39,731 nucleotides of DNA from Hyphomicrobiales bacterium (lineage in GTDB: Bacteria > Pseudomonadota > Alphaproteobacteria > Rhizobiales > Rhizobiaceae). The stretch is from the NCBI GenBank assembly GCA_900467745.1, contig UBQW01000025.1, forward strand, positions 108,984 to 148,714, read 5' to 3'. A program made the translations under genes and the position numbers. Under the pieces are notes generated by a model. That model did no database searches and was not told where the DNA came from. It saw only the letters and a list, made by a program, of their open reading frames with translations. Position 1 is the first letter of the stretch. Each line of letters opens with the position of its first letter. Positions 1-8,448 of the stretch are shown piece after piece.

Positions 1-2
1 CA

Positions 3-32
3 GAGGGGGGTAACCCACGGCAGAACCTCCCC
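3..32. repeat. Intergenic repeat, copy 1 (inverted partner at window end)
   Basis: About 30 bp here match the reverse complement of 39702-39731 with about four mismatches. The shared start is GAGGGGGGTA followed by CCCACGGCA. Both copies are intergenic. A dispersed rhizobial intergenic repeat is the simplest reading; the family is not identified. Confidence 0.65.
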
Positions 33-52
33 TCCCGCGATTGGAAGGGGAG
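27..52 (-). terminator. Hairpin after the solute-binding protein gene
   Basis: Arms CTCCCCT and AGGGGAG enclose a further partly paired stretch with a short loop, just past the stop of the minus-strand binding-protein gene. There is no T-run, so it may be an mRNA-stabilising hairpin between binding-protein and permease genes rather than a true terminator. It partly overlaps the repeat at 3-32. Confidence 0.35.
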
Positions 53-65
53 ATCCGAGATCGCC

Positions 66-1373
66 TTAAGCCGCGATGAACTCGTTCCAGCGGCGAACCA
101 TGTAGCGGTCCTCGTCCATGACGGAGTTCCAGCACGCGACATGACCCATGCGCTCTTCGAACGAGCCGCCGTCGCGAACCGCGCCGGCCTTCTCCATGAC
201 CTTGCCCTCTGGCGAAAGGATATCGCCCTTGGCGGCCTTGCCTTCGATCCAGTAGCCCCACTCGTCCTCGGTCATGAAGCCCTTGGCGGTGTCCATGCAG
301 GCCGAGTAGTAGCCCTGGCGGTTGAGGTAGCCGCCGACCCAGCCGGATGTGTACCAGTTGATGTATTCATAGGCCGCGTCGAGTTCGGCACCCTTGAGGT
401 GCGAGGCAAGGCCGAGACCGCCGCCCCACGAGCGGTAGCCTTCCTTGAGCGGCTGATACTTGCAGGCGATGCCCTTGGAGCGGACGGCGGCAACCGCCGG
501 CGACCACATGGACTGGATGACGACTTCGCCCGATGCCATCAGGTTGACCGACTCGTCGAACGACTTCCAGAAGGCGCGGAACTGGCCGTCCTGCTTGGCC
601 TTGATCAGGAATTCGATCGTCTTGTCGATCTCTTCCTTGGTCATGTTGCCCTTGTCGGCGTATTTGATGTTGCCGAGCGCTTCCATGATCATCGCGGCAT
701 CCATGATGCCGATCGACGGGATGTTGAGGATCGAGGTCTTGCCCTTGAACTTCGGATCCATGATATCGGCCCAGCTGCCGATCTCGCGGCCAACGAGGTC
801 GGGACGGATGCCGAGCGTGTCGGCATTGTAGATCGTCGGCATCATGGTGAAGAGTTCGGTCTCGCCCTTGGCGAAGGTCTTCGCATCCGCGCTCTCGACA
901 TAGCCGACCGTGTGCGGAGCGGTGCCCTGCGCGATCACGCTATCCGGCTTCAGCTTGCCGTTCTTGAAGAGCGGAACGACCTTGTCGTAATACTTCAGCT
1001 TCTTCACATCCATCGGCTGGATGACGCCCGTCGGATAGACCTTCTTCAGGATCCAGTATTCGATGTCGGCGATATCGTAGCTGTCAGGCTGCGTCACGGC
1101 GCGCTGGGCGGCGGCGTCGGAATCGGTCGCCGTCATCTCGAGCGTGATGCCGAGGTCCTTCTTGCACTGCTCGGCAATGGCGTTGATGTTGGAAACGCCG
1201 GTGCCGAACTGGCGGAGCGTGATGTTCGACTGCGCCCAGATGGTCGGGAAACCGGTGATGAGCCCGGAGCCTGCGGCCGCGCCAAGGGCGGCGGCACCCG
1301 TCTTCAGCAGGCCGCGGCGCGACACGCCCTTGTCGAGCAGACCCTTCTTGGTGGTTTTCGTTGTATCAGTCAT
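66..1373 (-). CDS. ABC transporter periplasmic binding protein, PotD-like, Tat-exported
   Basis: Product of 435 aa. It is the extracytoplasmic solute-binding subunit of an ABC importer of the spermidine/putrescine-type (PotD-like) class. The N-terminus carries a twin-arginine signal (SRRGLLKTGAAALGAAAG, about residues 18-35) and a hydrophobic stretch ending near AQ, so export of folded protein by Tat is expected. The start at 1373 is preceded by AGAGGGAA at good spacing. It lies 34 bp downstream of the ATPase gene, so the two are cotranscribed; permease genes are expected beyond the left window edge. Substrate cannot be read from the sequence. Polyamine, opine or amino-acid-like compounds are all possible. 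Confidence 0.88.
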   Translation of the reverse strand: MTDTTKTTKKGLLDKGVSRRGLLKTGAAALGAAAGSGLITGFPTIWAQSNITLRQFGTGVSNINAIAEQCKKDLGITLEMTATDSDAAAQRAVTQPDSYDIADIEYWILKKVYPTGVIQPMDVKKLKYYDKVVPLFKNGKLKPDSVIAQGTAPHTVGYVESADAKTFAKGETELFTMMPTIYNADTLGIRPDLVGREIGSWADIMDPKFKGKTSILNIPSIGIMDAAMIMEALGNIKYADKGNMTKEEIDKTIEFLIKAKQDGQFRAFWKSFDESVNLMASGEVVIQSMWSPAVAAVRSKGIACKYQPLKEGYRSWGGGLGLASHLKGAELDAAYEYINWYTSGWVGGYLNRQGYYSACMDTAKGFMTEDEWGYWIEGKAAKGDILSPEGKVMEKAGAVRDGGSFEERMGHVACWNSVMDEDRYMVRRWNEFIAA

Positions 1374-1407
1374 GTCAGTTCCCTCTGGTTTTTGTGGTAA
1401 TTGAAAT

Positions 1408-2496
1408 TCATGCCGAAACGCGACCCAGGAGAACGGCGTCCTCCAGGGCCCAACTCAGGGACACCGCATCGCCGACCGATGCGGGGTTGGCGAAATAATC
1501 GCCGTCGGACGCAATGACCGTGAAGTCATCGCTGCCCGCGCCGACCACGGTGATCTTCACCGAGGCGCCGCGATATTCGATGTTGGAGACGATGCCGTTG
1601 AAGCCGAGCGTCTTGTCGGCGGCGCTGGCCAGACGTACCCGGTCGGTGCGGATGCCGATATCGATGACCTCGCCGACCTCCCTGCCCGCGCCGCGCACCG
1701 TAAAGCCCTGCCCCTCCGGAACCTCGAGCGTGATCACGCCGTCCTTGGCGGATGTCACGCGGCCCGTCAGAACGTTGTGATCGCCCATGAAGCGGGCCAC
1801 GAAGGCGGTGGCCGGCTCCTCGAACACCTTGCGCGGGGTCGCCGCCTGCTCGATCTTGCCGTCGTTCATGATGACGATGATATCGGCGAGCGCCATCGCC
1901 TCTTCCTGGCTGTGCGTCACATGCACGAAGGTGATGCCGAGCGTCTTCTGCAGCTTCTTGAGCTCCGCGCGCATGCGGATCTTCAGGAACGGATCGAGTG
2001 CCGACAGCGGCTCGTCGAGCAGCAGCGCTTCGGGATCGGTAATCAGCGCGCGGGCAAGCGCCACGCGCTGCTGCTGACCGCCGGAAAGCTGCGCCGGACG
2101 CCTGTTGGCATAGGCCTCCATCTGCATCAGCTTCAGCATCTCCAGCGCCTTGGCCCGCCGCTCCTCCTTCTCCACGCCCTTCATCTTCAGGCTGAAGGCG
2201 ACGTTGTCGATCAGGTCGAGATGCGGAAAGAGCGCGTAGGACTGGAACATCATCGCTGTGCCGCGCTTGGCCGGCGGGAAATCGGTGACGACGGTATTGC
2301 CGAGGCGGATATCACCCGACGAAATGCTCTCGTGCCCGGCAATCATCCGAAGCGTGGACGTCTTGCCGCAGCCCGATGGCCCCAGAAAGCAGCAATAGGA
2401 ACCAGCCGGTATCTTAAGGCTGATTGCGTGCACGGCGGTGGTGGCGCCGTACACCTTCGAAACGGATGCTATATCGATCTCTGCCGCTTTCGACAT
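1408..2496 (-). CDS. ABC transporter ATP-binding protein, PotA-like
   Basis: Product of 362 aa from the preferred start at 2496 (MSKAAEIDIASVSKVYG), which has AGGGGAAG upstream. A start 19 codons further upstream is open but lacks a comparable ribosome site. Walker A GPSGCGKTS, signature LSGGQQQR and Walker B ALLLDEPLSALD are all present, followed by a C-terminal TOBE-type domain of about 120 residues, the layout of PotA/FbpC-type importer ATPases. It is the first gene of the minus-strand transporter operon and supplies ATP hydrolysis at the inner membrane for the binding protein encoded next. It is divergent from the GntR regulator at 2764, which probably controls it. Confidence 0.92.
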   Translation of the reverse strand: MSKAAEIDIASVSKVYGATTAVHAISLKIPAGSYCCFLGPSGCGKTSTLRMIAGHESISSGDIRLGNTVVTDFPPAKRGTAMMFQSYALFPHLDLIDNVAFSLKMKGVEKEERRAKALEMLKLMQMEAYANRRPAQLSGGQQQRVALARALITDPEALLLDEPLSALDPFLKIRMRAELKKLQKTLGITFVHVTHSQEEAMALADIIVIMNDGKIEQAATPRKVFEEPATAFVARFMGDHNVLTGRVTSAKDGVITLEVPEGQGFTVRGAGREVGEVIDIGIRTDRVRLASAADKTLGFNGIVSNIEYRGASVKITVVGAGSDDFTVIASDGDYFANPASVGDAVSLSWALEDAVLLGRVSA

Positions 2497-2666
2497 CGTG
2501 TCTTCCCCTGTTCGAGGAATACGATGCATTCGCCGTGCCAGTTTCTGCTGCAACGCACCAAGTCATTACGAATATTGAATTTTCTTGGAAATACCAAAAT
2601 GACTAAAATTCAAGCCTCGGATATGTCTGCACATGAAATAGGCTTTCGTCTGCAATCTGCGCAAGT

Positions 2667-2680
2667 AATCGTATACAATT
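2667..2680. promoter_or_regulatory. Putative GntR/FCD operator
   Basis: AATCGTATACAATT is a 14-bp quasi-palindrome around GTATAC. It fits the T-x-GT...AC-x-A type of half-site bound by many FadR/FCD regulators. It lies between the divergent ATPase gene and the GntR gene, about 84 bp before the regulator start. Confidence 0.5.
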
Positions 2681-2763
2681 TGACCGCCGCATTGCTCGCA
2701 AATTCCGTTTAACTTTTCGGCTGAATATGGCTATCATCGGCCGATCATAGGACATCCCGCTTC

Positions 2764-3477
2764 ATGAATTCCGCAGCCAACGCGCTTCTGACGACCGACG
2801 AGCCCGCTGAGACAGGCGCGCAGCAGATCCGCGACGCCATTCGCGACGCGATCGTCGAACGTCGCCTGTCGCCGGGAACCAAGCTGTCGGAAAGCGATGT
2901 CGGCAATCTCTTCAACGTCAGCCGCACGCTGGCGCGCGCGGCCCTGCAGGCGCTCTCCTATGAGGGGCTTGTCAGCGTCGAGAAAAACCGCGGCGCCTTC
3001 GTGGCCTACCCCTCGCCCGATGAAGCCAAGCAGATCTTCGCCGCACGCCGGCTGATCGAGCCCGGTATCCTGCGCGAGGCGGCAGCAAGGATCACCACCT
3101 CGGAGATCCAGCACCTGCGGCAACTGCTGCTCGAAGAAAGCCGCCTGATAAGCGAGCGCGGCCAGACGGCGCGGCGCGCCGAAATCAAGGCATCCGGCGA
3201 CTTCCACCTGACGCTTGCCGCCATCTCCGGCAATGCAATCATGCAGCGCTTCATGGAAGAGCTCGTCGCCCGCTCCTCGCTTGTCATCGCGCTCTACGGC
3301 CAGTCGACCATATCGAGCTGCGGCCACAACGAGCATGGCGATATCGTCTCGGCGATCGAAGCCAAGGATCTCGACCACGCCTGTCACCTCATGCTGCATC
3401 ACATCGCGCATATCGAGGCCGACCTCGATCTGCGGGAGCGCAAGGGACAGGGATTGAAGGAAGCGTTCGACCTTTAG
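2764..3477 (+). CDS. GntR family regulator, FCD (FadR) subfamily
   Basis: Product of 237 aa. N-terminal winged helix (about residues 18-85: QQIRDAIRDAIVERRLSPGT ... SESDVGNLFNVSRTLARAAL ... GLVSVEKNRGAFV) typical of GntR. The all-helical FCD effector domain follows (about 95-225), with the ligand/metal-site histidines in the pattern DFHLTLAAISGN and HMLHHI-like C-terminal helices. Such regulators usually repress an adjacent catabolic or uptake operon until a small carboxylate-like ligand binds. Divergence from the ABC transporter operon, plus the palindrome at 2667, makes that operon the likely target. The ligand is unknown. Confidence 0.9.
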   Translation: MNSAANALLTTDEPAETGAQQIRDAIRDAIVERRLSPGTKLSESDVGNLFNVSRTLARAALQALSYEGLVSVEKNRGAFVAYPSPDEAKQIFAARRLIEPGILREAAARITTSEIQHLRQLLLEESRLISERGQTARRAEIKASGDFHLTLAAISGNAIMQRFMEELVARSSLVIALYGQSTISSCGHNEHGDIVSAIEAKDLDHACHLMLHHIAHIEADLDLRERKGQGLKEAFDL

Positions 3478-3574
3478 GTCGCGCGTGGCGCATCAATCGA
3501 GCGCCAAAAAAGCCCCAATTCTTAAGGGCTCGAGTGCGAGACGCGGCCGCCGAAGCGACCGCGGCATCGAAAGA

Positions 3575-3958
3575 TCAACCGCGCGAGCGGCGTTCGTCCG
3601 GAACGACGGCAACGGCCACGATATCGGGCGTTCCGGTCGCATGCAGGCGCTTGCGCACCAGCACGCCCATGACGCGAGCGGCGGTCGAAAACGTCATCTG
3701 GTCCAGCGGGCCTTCGCCCTCCCAGGGTTTCGTCAGTCGCTCGGTAACGGCGCCGACGATATTCATCGGCACGATGTCGTCGCATTGGCGCATGGCCTCG
3801 AAGACGCTGCTGATCGGAACCACCCGGCCTTCGAACGTGACGATCGGTTCGGTCAGTTCCGCATCCCACTCTTCAAACGCATAAAGAGCGTCGCGAAAGA
3901 GCTCTTGAAGGGTGAACGGGGCGTGCCCATTGTGAAGTGGCGGCAAGGCATTCGACAT
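3575..3958 (-). CDS. Hypothetical protein under an EcfG-type promoter
   Basis: Product of 127 aa starting MSNALPPLHNGHAPFTLQEL. The start at 3958 has AAGAGGAG at ideal spacing; the 14 extra upstream codons of the longer frame are rejected. No signal peptide, membrane segment or recognised domain. The protein is soluble and mildly acidic, with a middle part (TFEGRVVPISSVFEAMRQCD) that looks like a compact helical domain. A well-formed general-stress promoter (4012-4037) lies 53 bp upstream, so expression in stationary phase or stress is inferred. Function unknown. Confidence 0.75.
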   Translation of the reverse strand: MSNALPPLHNGHAPFTLQELFRDALYAFEEWDAELTEPIVTFEGRVVPISSVFEAMRQCDDIVPMNIVGAVTERLTKPWEGEGPLDQMTFSTAARVMGVLVRKRLHATGTPDIVAVAVVPDERRSRG

Positions 3959-4011
3959 GTCTGTCTCCTCTTTGCAGGGATAAAGCCAATTCCTCCTCAT
4001 CGGTCCGCATT

Positions 4012-4037
4012 AACGCCGAAAGCAGAACTCAAGTTCC
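4012..4037 (-). promoter_or_regulatory. EcfG (general stress sigma) promoter
   Basis: On the minus strand GGAAC (4037-4033) and CGTT (4015-4012) are separated by exactly 17 bp. This matches the alphaproteobacterial general-stress consensus GGAAC-N16/17-CGTT (also written GGAAC-N18/19-TT). It reads into the 127-aa gene starting at 3958. Confidence 0.75.
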
Positions 4038-4138
4038 CGGCCGGACCGAATAACACGATCGATGTTATAGTGTAATATACGCGTGATAAAGCGCTTTTCT
4101 GCCGCAGCCTCGCCACAGCTGTGTCCACAAAAAGATAA

Positions 4139-4168
4139 GCCGTTGATATCCAAGCGAATATCAACGGC
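4139..4168 (-). terminator. Intrinsic terminator of the SIMPL gene
   Basis: A perfect 11-bp stem (GCCGTTGATAT with ATATCAACGGC) and an 8-nt loop lie 40 bp past the stop at 4209. In the minus-strand direction the stem is followed by TTATCTTTTTG. A shorter T-run also follows on the plus side, so it may work both ways. Confidence 0.8.
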
Positions 4169-4208
4169 AATCTTTTGGTAACTTAGATTAACGAAGGGGC
4201 GGATCGCG

Positions 4209-4952
4209 CTACTGGGCAATCGCGAATGTAACGTTCACCTGGATGTTGTAGCTGCTTTCGCCACCCTGGATCGGCACGGCTGAATCGGCCTCCGACTTCA
4301 TCATCGCCGCCCGCATGACAGGCATCGGCTGCGGCCGCGGACCGTTTTCGTTGATCTCGATGACATTGCCGAGCTTGACGCCGGCGGCGGAGGCGAGCGT
4401 CTTGGCCCGCGAGATGGCATCGGCCACCGCATTCTTGCGCGCCTCTTCGACTGCACTGTCGGGCTTGTCGTTGGTGAACTGGATATCGCCACCCTGATTG
4501 ACGCCGAGCGTCACCGACTGATCGATGATCCCGCCGAGCTTCGAGAGATCGCGCACCCGGACCGTCAGCGCGTTGGAAACCTGGTAGCCGATGAGCTCGG
4601 GCGGAAGCTGCTGCCCGTCGGTCCCCTGCGGATAGCGATATTGCGGCTGCACGGAAAAGCCCGACGTCTGCAGATCGCGCTCGGCGATACCGGCCGTCTT
4701 CAGCGCCGCGAGCACATCGCTCATCGCCTTGTTGTTATTGTCGAGCGCCTCGCGCGCGGTCTTCTCCTGCTTGACGACGGAGAAGGTCAAGACCGCCATA
4801 TCAGGCGCCATCGTCGCCCGCCCCTCGCCGATCACGGTGATGACCGCCTGGCGCGGCGCATCGGCCGCGAATGCCGGCATGGAGGCTGCGGCAAGCACCG
4901 GCAGGCTGAGAAAGAGACCGGCGGCAAAGCTTTTGGTATTTGGAAATGGCAT
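4209..4952 (-). CDS. Periplasmic SIMPL-domain (DUF541) protein
   Basis: Product of 247 aa. A Sec signal peptide (residues 1-29, ending AFAADA) is followed by a single SIMPL domain running to the C-terminus. Typical family features are ITVIGEGRATMAPDMAVLTF at the start of the domain, LQTSGFSVQPQYRYP in the middle and a C-terminal NIQVNVTFAIAQ strand. SIMPL/DUF541 proteins form oligomeric periplasmic or outer-membrane assemblies (for example BP26 of Brucella); a defined biochemical role in rhizobia is not established. It appears to be monocistronic, ending at the terminator 4139-4168. No specific promoter motif was seen upstream. Confidence 0.9.
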   Translation of the reverse strand: MPFPNTKSFAAGLFLSLPVLAAASMPAFAADAPRQAVITVIGEGRATMAPDMAVLTFSVVKQEKTAREALDNNNKAMSDVLAALKTAGIAERDLQTSGFSVQPQYRYPQGTDGQQLPPELIGYQVSNALTVRVRDLSKLGGIIDQSVTLGVNQGGDIQFTNDKPDSAVEEARKNAVADAISRAKTLASAAGVKLGNVIEINENGPRPQPMPVMRAAMMKSEADSAVPIQGGESSYNIQVNVTFAIAQ

Positions 4953-5104
4953 TGTTTCACTCCCCGATTGTGACTTACCGATCCCTCTTGCCGTTTGATT
5001 GTGAAGCTATTGCGGCAATGACTTGTGACCGCTCTGAAATTGCGTTAGACGCAACGAGCACCGGCGAACCATTGCGCCGCTGCAAGGCGCCGTAAAGGCC
5101 GCCA

Positions 5105-5180
5105 GGGCCTGTAGCTCAATGGTTAGAGCCGGCGGCTCATAACCGCTTGGTTGGGGGTTCGAGTCCCTCCGGGCCCACCA
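5105..5180 (+). tRNA. tRNA-Ile(CAU), integration target
   Basis: A 76-nt cloverleaf folds without gaps: acceptor GGGCCTG/CGGGCCC, D-stem GCTC/GAGC, anticodon stem GGCGG/CCGCT with loop CTCATAA, T-arm GGGGG-TTCGAGT-CCCTC, CCA encoded. The anticodon is CAU. The GGCTCATAACCGCTTGGT pattern resembles bacterial tRNA-Ile2, whose C34 is changed to lysidine by TilS, more than elongator or initiator tRNA-Met. Its last 17 nt are duplicated at 14724-14740, marking it as the attachment site of the element that follows; the tRNA itself stays intact. Confidence 0.93.
5164..5180. repeat. attL core direct repeat
   Basis: TCCCTCCGGGCCCACCA is the T-stem/acceptor/CCA end of the tRNA, identical to 14724-14740. 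Sequences outside the 17 bp diverge at once on both sides. Confidence 0.9.
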
Positions 5181-5204
5181 CTTCGTTTAAAATCAATGAC
5201 TTAG

Positions 5205-6902
5205 ATGCGGGTTTTTCTTGGGGAGACATCCAAGGGGAACATTGGTTTGTTCAATCCGGCCTATCTCGTGAAGTCGCGATGCGGTGTTTTCTACCTGCGT
5301 TGGCCTCTACCGAAGCAGCTACATCCACAGAAAAAAGCATCCACGCTCAAGCTTTCGCTACAGACCCGCGACCCACGAAAAGCATTGCGCTTGTCCCGTT
5401 CTCTGAGCCAGATAGGCGAACGATTGAACGAGTATGGAATTGCCTACGGGATGCGGTACGAGGAACTGAGAAACGTACTGACTGAGCATTTTCGCCAGTT
5501 GTTGGACGAAGCTAAGACAGAGATGAACGATACGGGGCCTCTGAGCGAGCTGGACAGACAGACTTACGAGACCAGCAAGCGCATCGCCAAGCAGGCACGG
5601 AAAACAGATACTCCGCTCTCCCTCGTCAAATCCGACGATGATCTTTTGGCCCGCTTTATCGAGAAGTACGACCTGAACATACAGGAAGGCAGTTCGGAAT
5701 ACGGTTGGCTTGACCGGGAAATGAAGCTGTCCTTCCACGGCTTCTTGAAGTCCGTCCTTGCGTACGACAAATCGTTGCAGCGGTATGATTTCGATGCCAA
5801 ACCAACGTCACTTATCGGTGATACGCCCCAGCCTGTCAAAATTGCCGGCATGTCCATTGGTGAGGTTGCCGCCGCATACAGCAAGGAACGGCAACGCGGC
5901 AACGCATGGGCTGCAAAGACCGTCATTGAGAAAGCGGATCATATCAAGCTACTAGAGGAAATTCTTGGCGGCGATACGGACGTGCGCACGCTGACAGCTA
6001 TGGACGCCAAGCGGGTAAAAGACACACTGCTTTCCTATCCGCGCAACCGCTCCAAGAACCCGCTGACGCGAGGCAGGCCCCTTGCTGACGTTCTCAATCT
6101 TCCAGGCATCGAGATCATACAGGTCGCGACAATCAACAAGTACCTGCAAACCTACCACGAGCTATTCGAGTGGGCGAAACAGAACCATCACTCCGAGGAG
6201 AACTTTTTCTCCGGTCTTGCCGTCAAACAGAGCAAGAAGAACAAGGACGTTGATCGAGACGCTTATACGGACGATCAAATCCGCCTGATATTGCGAACTG
6301 TCCTGGACAATGACGACGGACTGGTGACAAAGCCTTACCAGAAATGGGCGACGCTTATCGGCATCTATACCGGTGCCCGACTTGGCGAAATCGCGCAGCT
6401 CCATCTCAAGGACATTCGTCAGGAGGACGGCGTATGGGTATTCGATATGAACGAGGAAGGTGACCGTAAGAGCTTAAAGACGGCCGCTGCTCGTCGTCGC
6501 GTGCCGATACACAGCAAGCTTATCGAGGCAGGGCTACTCGACTACTTGCAGGCTATGACCGACCGGAAAGCAACCAAGCTGTTCCCTGACTTTAGCTACG
6601 ATCCGAAGAATGGATGGGGCCGCCAGCAGAGCCGCTGGTTCAACGACAGGCTTCTTGTGCAGCTGGGGTTGAAATCGAAGACGCGCGTCTTCCACAGCTT
6701 GCGGCATACGGTCAATACCCGCCTTGTTCATGCAGGTGTTGATGGCCCACTGGTCAAGTCAATCCTTGGCCACGAGCAGGATGGCATGACCTACGGGCAA
6801 TATTTCAAGGAAGGCTTCACGTTGCAGCAGCGTAACGAGGCTATGCAGAAGCTCGATTACAGCTTGTCCGCACATAAAGCTGAGCCCGGCATTCAGGATT
6901 GA
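5205..6902 (+). CDS. Tyrosine site-specific integrase of the element
   Basis: Product of 565 aa. The N-terminal part (about residues 18-75, YLVKSRCGVFYLRWPLPKQL) is a DUF6538-like arm-binding segment found in proteobacterial island integrases. A core-binding SAM-like region spans about 210-340 and the catalytic domain about 355-545. Catalytic residues are visible: Arg392 (GARLGE), His497-x-x-Arg500 (HSLRH), a GHE box and nucleophile Tyr530 (TYGQYF). The enzyme should catalyse integration and excision between attL and attR by strand exchange in the tRNA 3' end. Length is above the usual 400-450 aa because of the long N-terminal half. The start at 5205 lies 25 bp past the tRNA, so the promoter must lie inside or before the tRNA gene; a start slightly further in cannot be excluded. 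Confidence 0.93.
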   Translation: MRVFLGETSKGNIGLFNPAYLVKSRCGVFYLRWPLPKQLHPQKKASTLKLSLQTRDPRKALRLSRSLSQIGERLNEYGIAYGMRYEELRNVLTEHFRQLLDEAKTEMNDTGPLSELDRQTYETSKRIAKQARKTDTPLSLVKSDDDLLARFIEKYDLNIQEGSSEYGWLDREMKLSFHGFLKSVLAYDKSLQRYDFDAKPTSLIGDTPQPVKIAGMSIGEVAAAYSKERQRGNAWAAKTVIEKADHIKLLEEILGGDTDVRTLTAMDAKRVKDTLLSYPRNRSKNPLTRGRPLADVLNLPGIEIIQVATINKYLQTYHELFEWAKQNHHSEENFFSGLAVKQSKKNKDVDRDAYTDDQIRLILRTVLDNDDGLVTKPYQKWATLIGIYTGARLGEIAQLHLKDIRQEDGVWVFDMNEEGDRKSLKTAAARRRVPIHSKLIEAGLLDYLQAMTDRKATKLFPDFSYDPKNGWGRQQSRWFNDRLLVQLGLKSKTRVFHSLRHTVNTRLVHAGVDGPLVKSILGHEQDGMTYGQYFKEGFTLQQRNEAMQKLDYSLSAHKAEPGIQD

Positions 6903-7173
6903 CAGCAAGCTACGAATACGAAAAACAGACCTTGGGGCCGTACGTGCGGCTCCGGGGCGTAGTAACCCCTCAAGACTAGGACTGCGTGCCACCGAAATGG
7001 CGCCACTCTTCGACCTATGGTCGGGGAGCCTGCGGCGTATGCAACAGGTTCTCCGAACTAAAGGCCGTAGGGCCGTGTCTTGCGGTTACTAACTCCCCGA
7101 TCACCAGAGATCGAAGGGCAATTCGCGGGGACGAACCGCGCCTACCGCCCTTCCGTAGGGGGCGCTTCCACAA

Positions 7174-7788
7174 ATGTTTGCATTGCTCGTCATCATAGCC
7201 GCTGCTGCGGGCTATCTTTACTACCGCTGGAGCGCGCCGGTCATGTACGAAGCAGCGCGCAGCTATCTCTATCTTGAGGCGCTACGGGAAGGCGCGATCA
7301 ACCACGACGCTAATGCTCGGGCAATGTTGAGCACAAAGGATGTTACGCACGTCATCCGGCACCTTGCCAAATTCCACCGCATGAGCCTCTACCGGAAGCC
7401 TGTACTGGGGAGCCTAGTCTGGCCCCAGATTGGAGAAGCTTACCGGCGTGGTATGTCGCCGCCGCTTCTACCATCAACTCTATGGCATCTGGTCGAGGAT
7501 TGGTCGCGCAAGGGGAAATACCAGTTCCCTCCAGTGGTCCGCGCTAAATTGCTCGTCCGCCAAGAAACAGCCTACGAAGCTTATTATTCCAAAGTCCTGA
7601 ACATACTGGCGGTGCAAACAGGATTGGCCCACGACCATATTGCAACCCTTGTCGGGCGTGTCGATGACGAGGGCTTCCGCAATGCTTTCAACAATGAAAT
7701 CGAACCAGTTGAATGGGCCAACACGCTGCGCGACGTGTACCTGCGGAAAGATGCTCCACTAGCAAGTGCTTTTTTACAACTTGCTTAA
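7174..7788 (+). CDS. Membrane-anchored hypothetical protein
   Basis: Product of 204 aa, no family recognised. One N-terminal hydrophobic helix (residues 1-17, MFALLVIIAAAAGYLYY) is followed by a mostly helical, soluble domain rich in Arg, Tyr and Ala. The anchor is next to a YYRW cluster, so the domain may stay on the cytoplasmic side. It lies 72 bp upstream of the anchored nuclease gene in the same direction and the two are probably cotranscribed. AGGGGGCG lies about 10 bp before the ATG. Low sequence complexity is absent and codon use is coherent, supporting a real gene. Confidence 0.65.
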   Translation: MFALLVIIAAAAGYLYYRWSAPVMYEAARSYLYLEALREGAINHDANARAMLSTKDVTHVIRHLAKFHRMSLYRKPVLGSLVWPQIGEAYRRGMSPPLLPSTLWHLVEDWSRKGKYQFPPVVRAKLLVRQETAYEAYYSKVLNILAVQTGLAHDHIATLVGRVDDEGFRNAFNNEIEPVEWANTLRDVYLRKDAPLASAFLQLA

Positions 7789-7860
7789 AATTGCAGCCCT
7801 TCCTTTACCCCGGCCTTTACTGCCTACGGGTATTTCGTACAGGGAGGGGAGGCTACCGTC

Positions 7861-8448
7861 ATGTCCAAGGTTGTAAAATTCCGGGCAAGGACCGGCAAGC
7901 AGTCGATTTATACCAACTCATTTCCCAAGATTGTTGCCCTCGCCATCGTCGGCAGCTTCGTCATGGGCGCAGGTACGGCCCATTTCCTTGGCGATAAACC
8001 ACTGGTGGCGCAGGCTTCTAGCGCGGGTAGTTCCATCGTGACAGTCTATGGAGGAGGTCAACAGGCGAATGAGCAAGCTTCCATCGCTTTGACCAAACCC
8101 GCCACGAGCTACAGGCATTGCGTCGGAAGCGTCCGCATCAACTGTATCGTGGACGGCGACACACTATGGAGCAACGGTGTTAAAATCCGCGTTGCAGACA
8201 TAGACGCGCCAGAGGTTAGCGAACCCCGTTGTGCTGCCGAGAAGGCGCTAGGAGATCGTGCAACCGTTCGCTTCATGGAACTGGTGAATGCTGGGCCTTT
8301 CGAATTGCAGGCATGGCCGGAACGTGACGTAGACAAGTACGGCAGGAAGCTCCGGGTTTTGGTACGGGATGGCAGATCGCTTGGTAGCGTTCTTGTGTCG
8401 GAAGGCTTGGCACGGACGTGGACCGGCAGAAGACAGCCATGGTGCTGA
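7861..8448 (+). CDS. Membrane-anchored staphylococcal-nuclease-like protein
   Basis: Product of 195 aa. A basic N-terminus (residues 1-23) precedes one membrane helix (about 24-43, IVALAIVGSFVMGAGTAHFL) and a linker of about 45 residues. A compact SNase-like domain (about 90-190) follows. Residues equivalent to the SNase active site are present: Asp98 in IVDGDT, Arg110 in KIRVADIDAPEV, Asp115 and Glu118, and Arg162 in DKYGRKLRVLV. The charge pattern predicts a cytoplasmic N-terminus and a periplasmic nuclease domain. Ca2+-dependent cleavage of DNA or RNA in the periplasm is inferred. Inside a mobile element it could act against incoming DNA, but that is untested. Confidence 0.85.
   Translation: MSKVVKFRARTGKQSIYTNSFPKIVALAIVGSFVMGAGTAHFLGDKPLVAQASSAGSSIVTVYGGGQQANEQASIALTKPATSYRHCVGSVRINCIVDGDTLWSNGVKIRVADIDAPEVSEPRCAAEKALGDRATVRFMELVNAGPFELQAWPERDVDKYGRKLRVLVRDGRSLGSVLVSEGLARTWTGRRQPWC

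Noticed and set aside
141..1400. 419-aa plus-strand frame over the binding-protein gene
   Set aside because: Low-complexity Arg/Ala/Leu-rich shadow. The minus strand shows a Tat signal and a solute-binding fold.
5105..5180. Initiator or elongator tRNA-Met
   Set aside because: CAU anticodon alone is ambiguous, but the anticodon arm and variable-loop sequence fit tRNA-Ile2 better; a scanner would settle it.
5235..5260. GGAAC inside the integrase gene as a stress promoter
   Set aside because: No CGTT at the required spacing and the site is within coding sequence.
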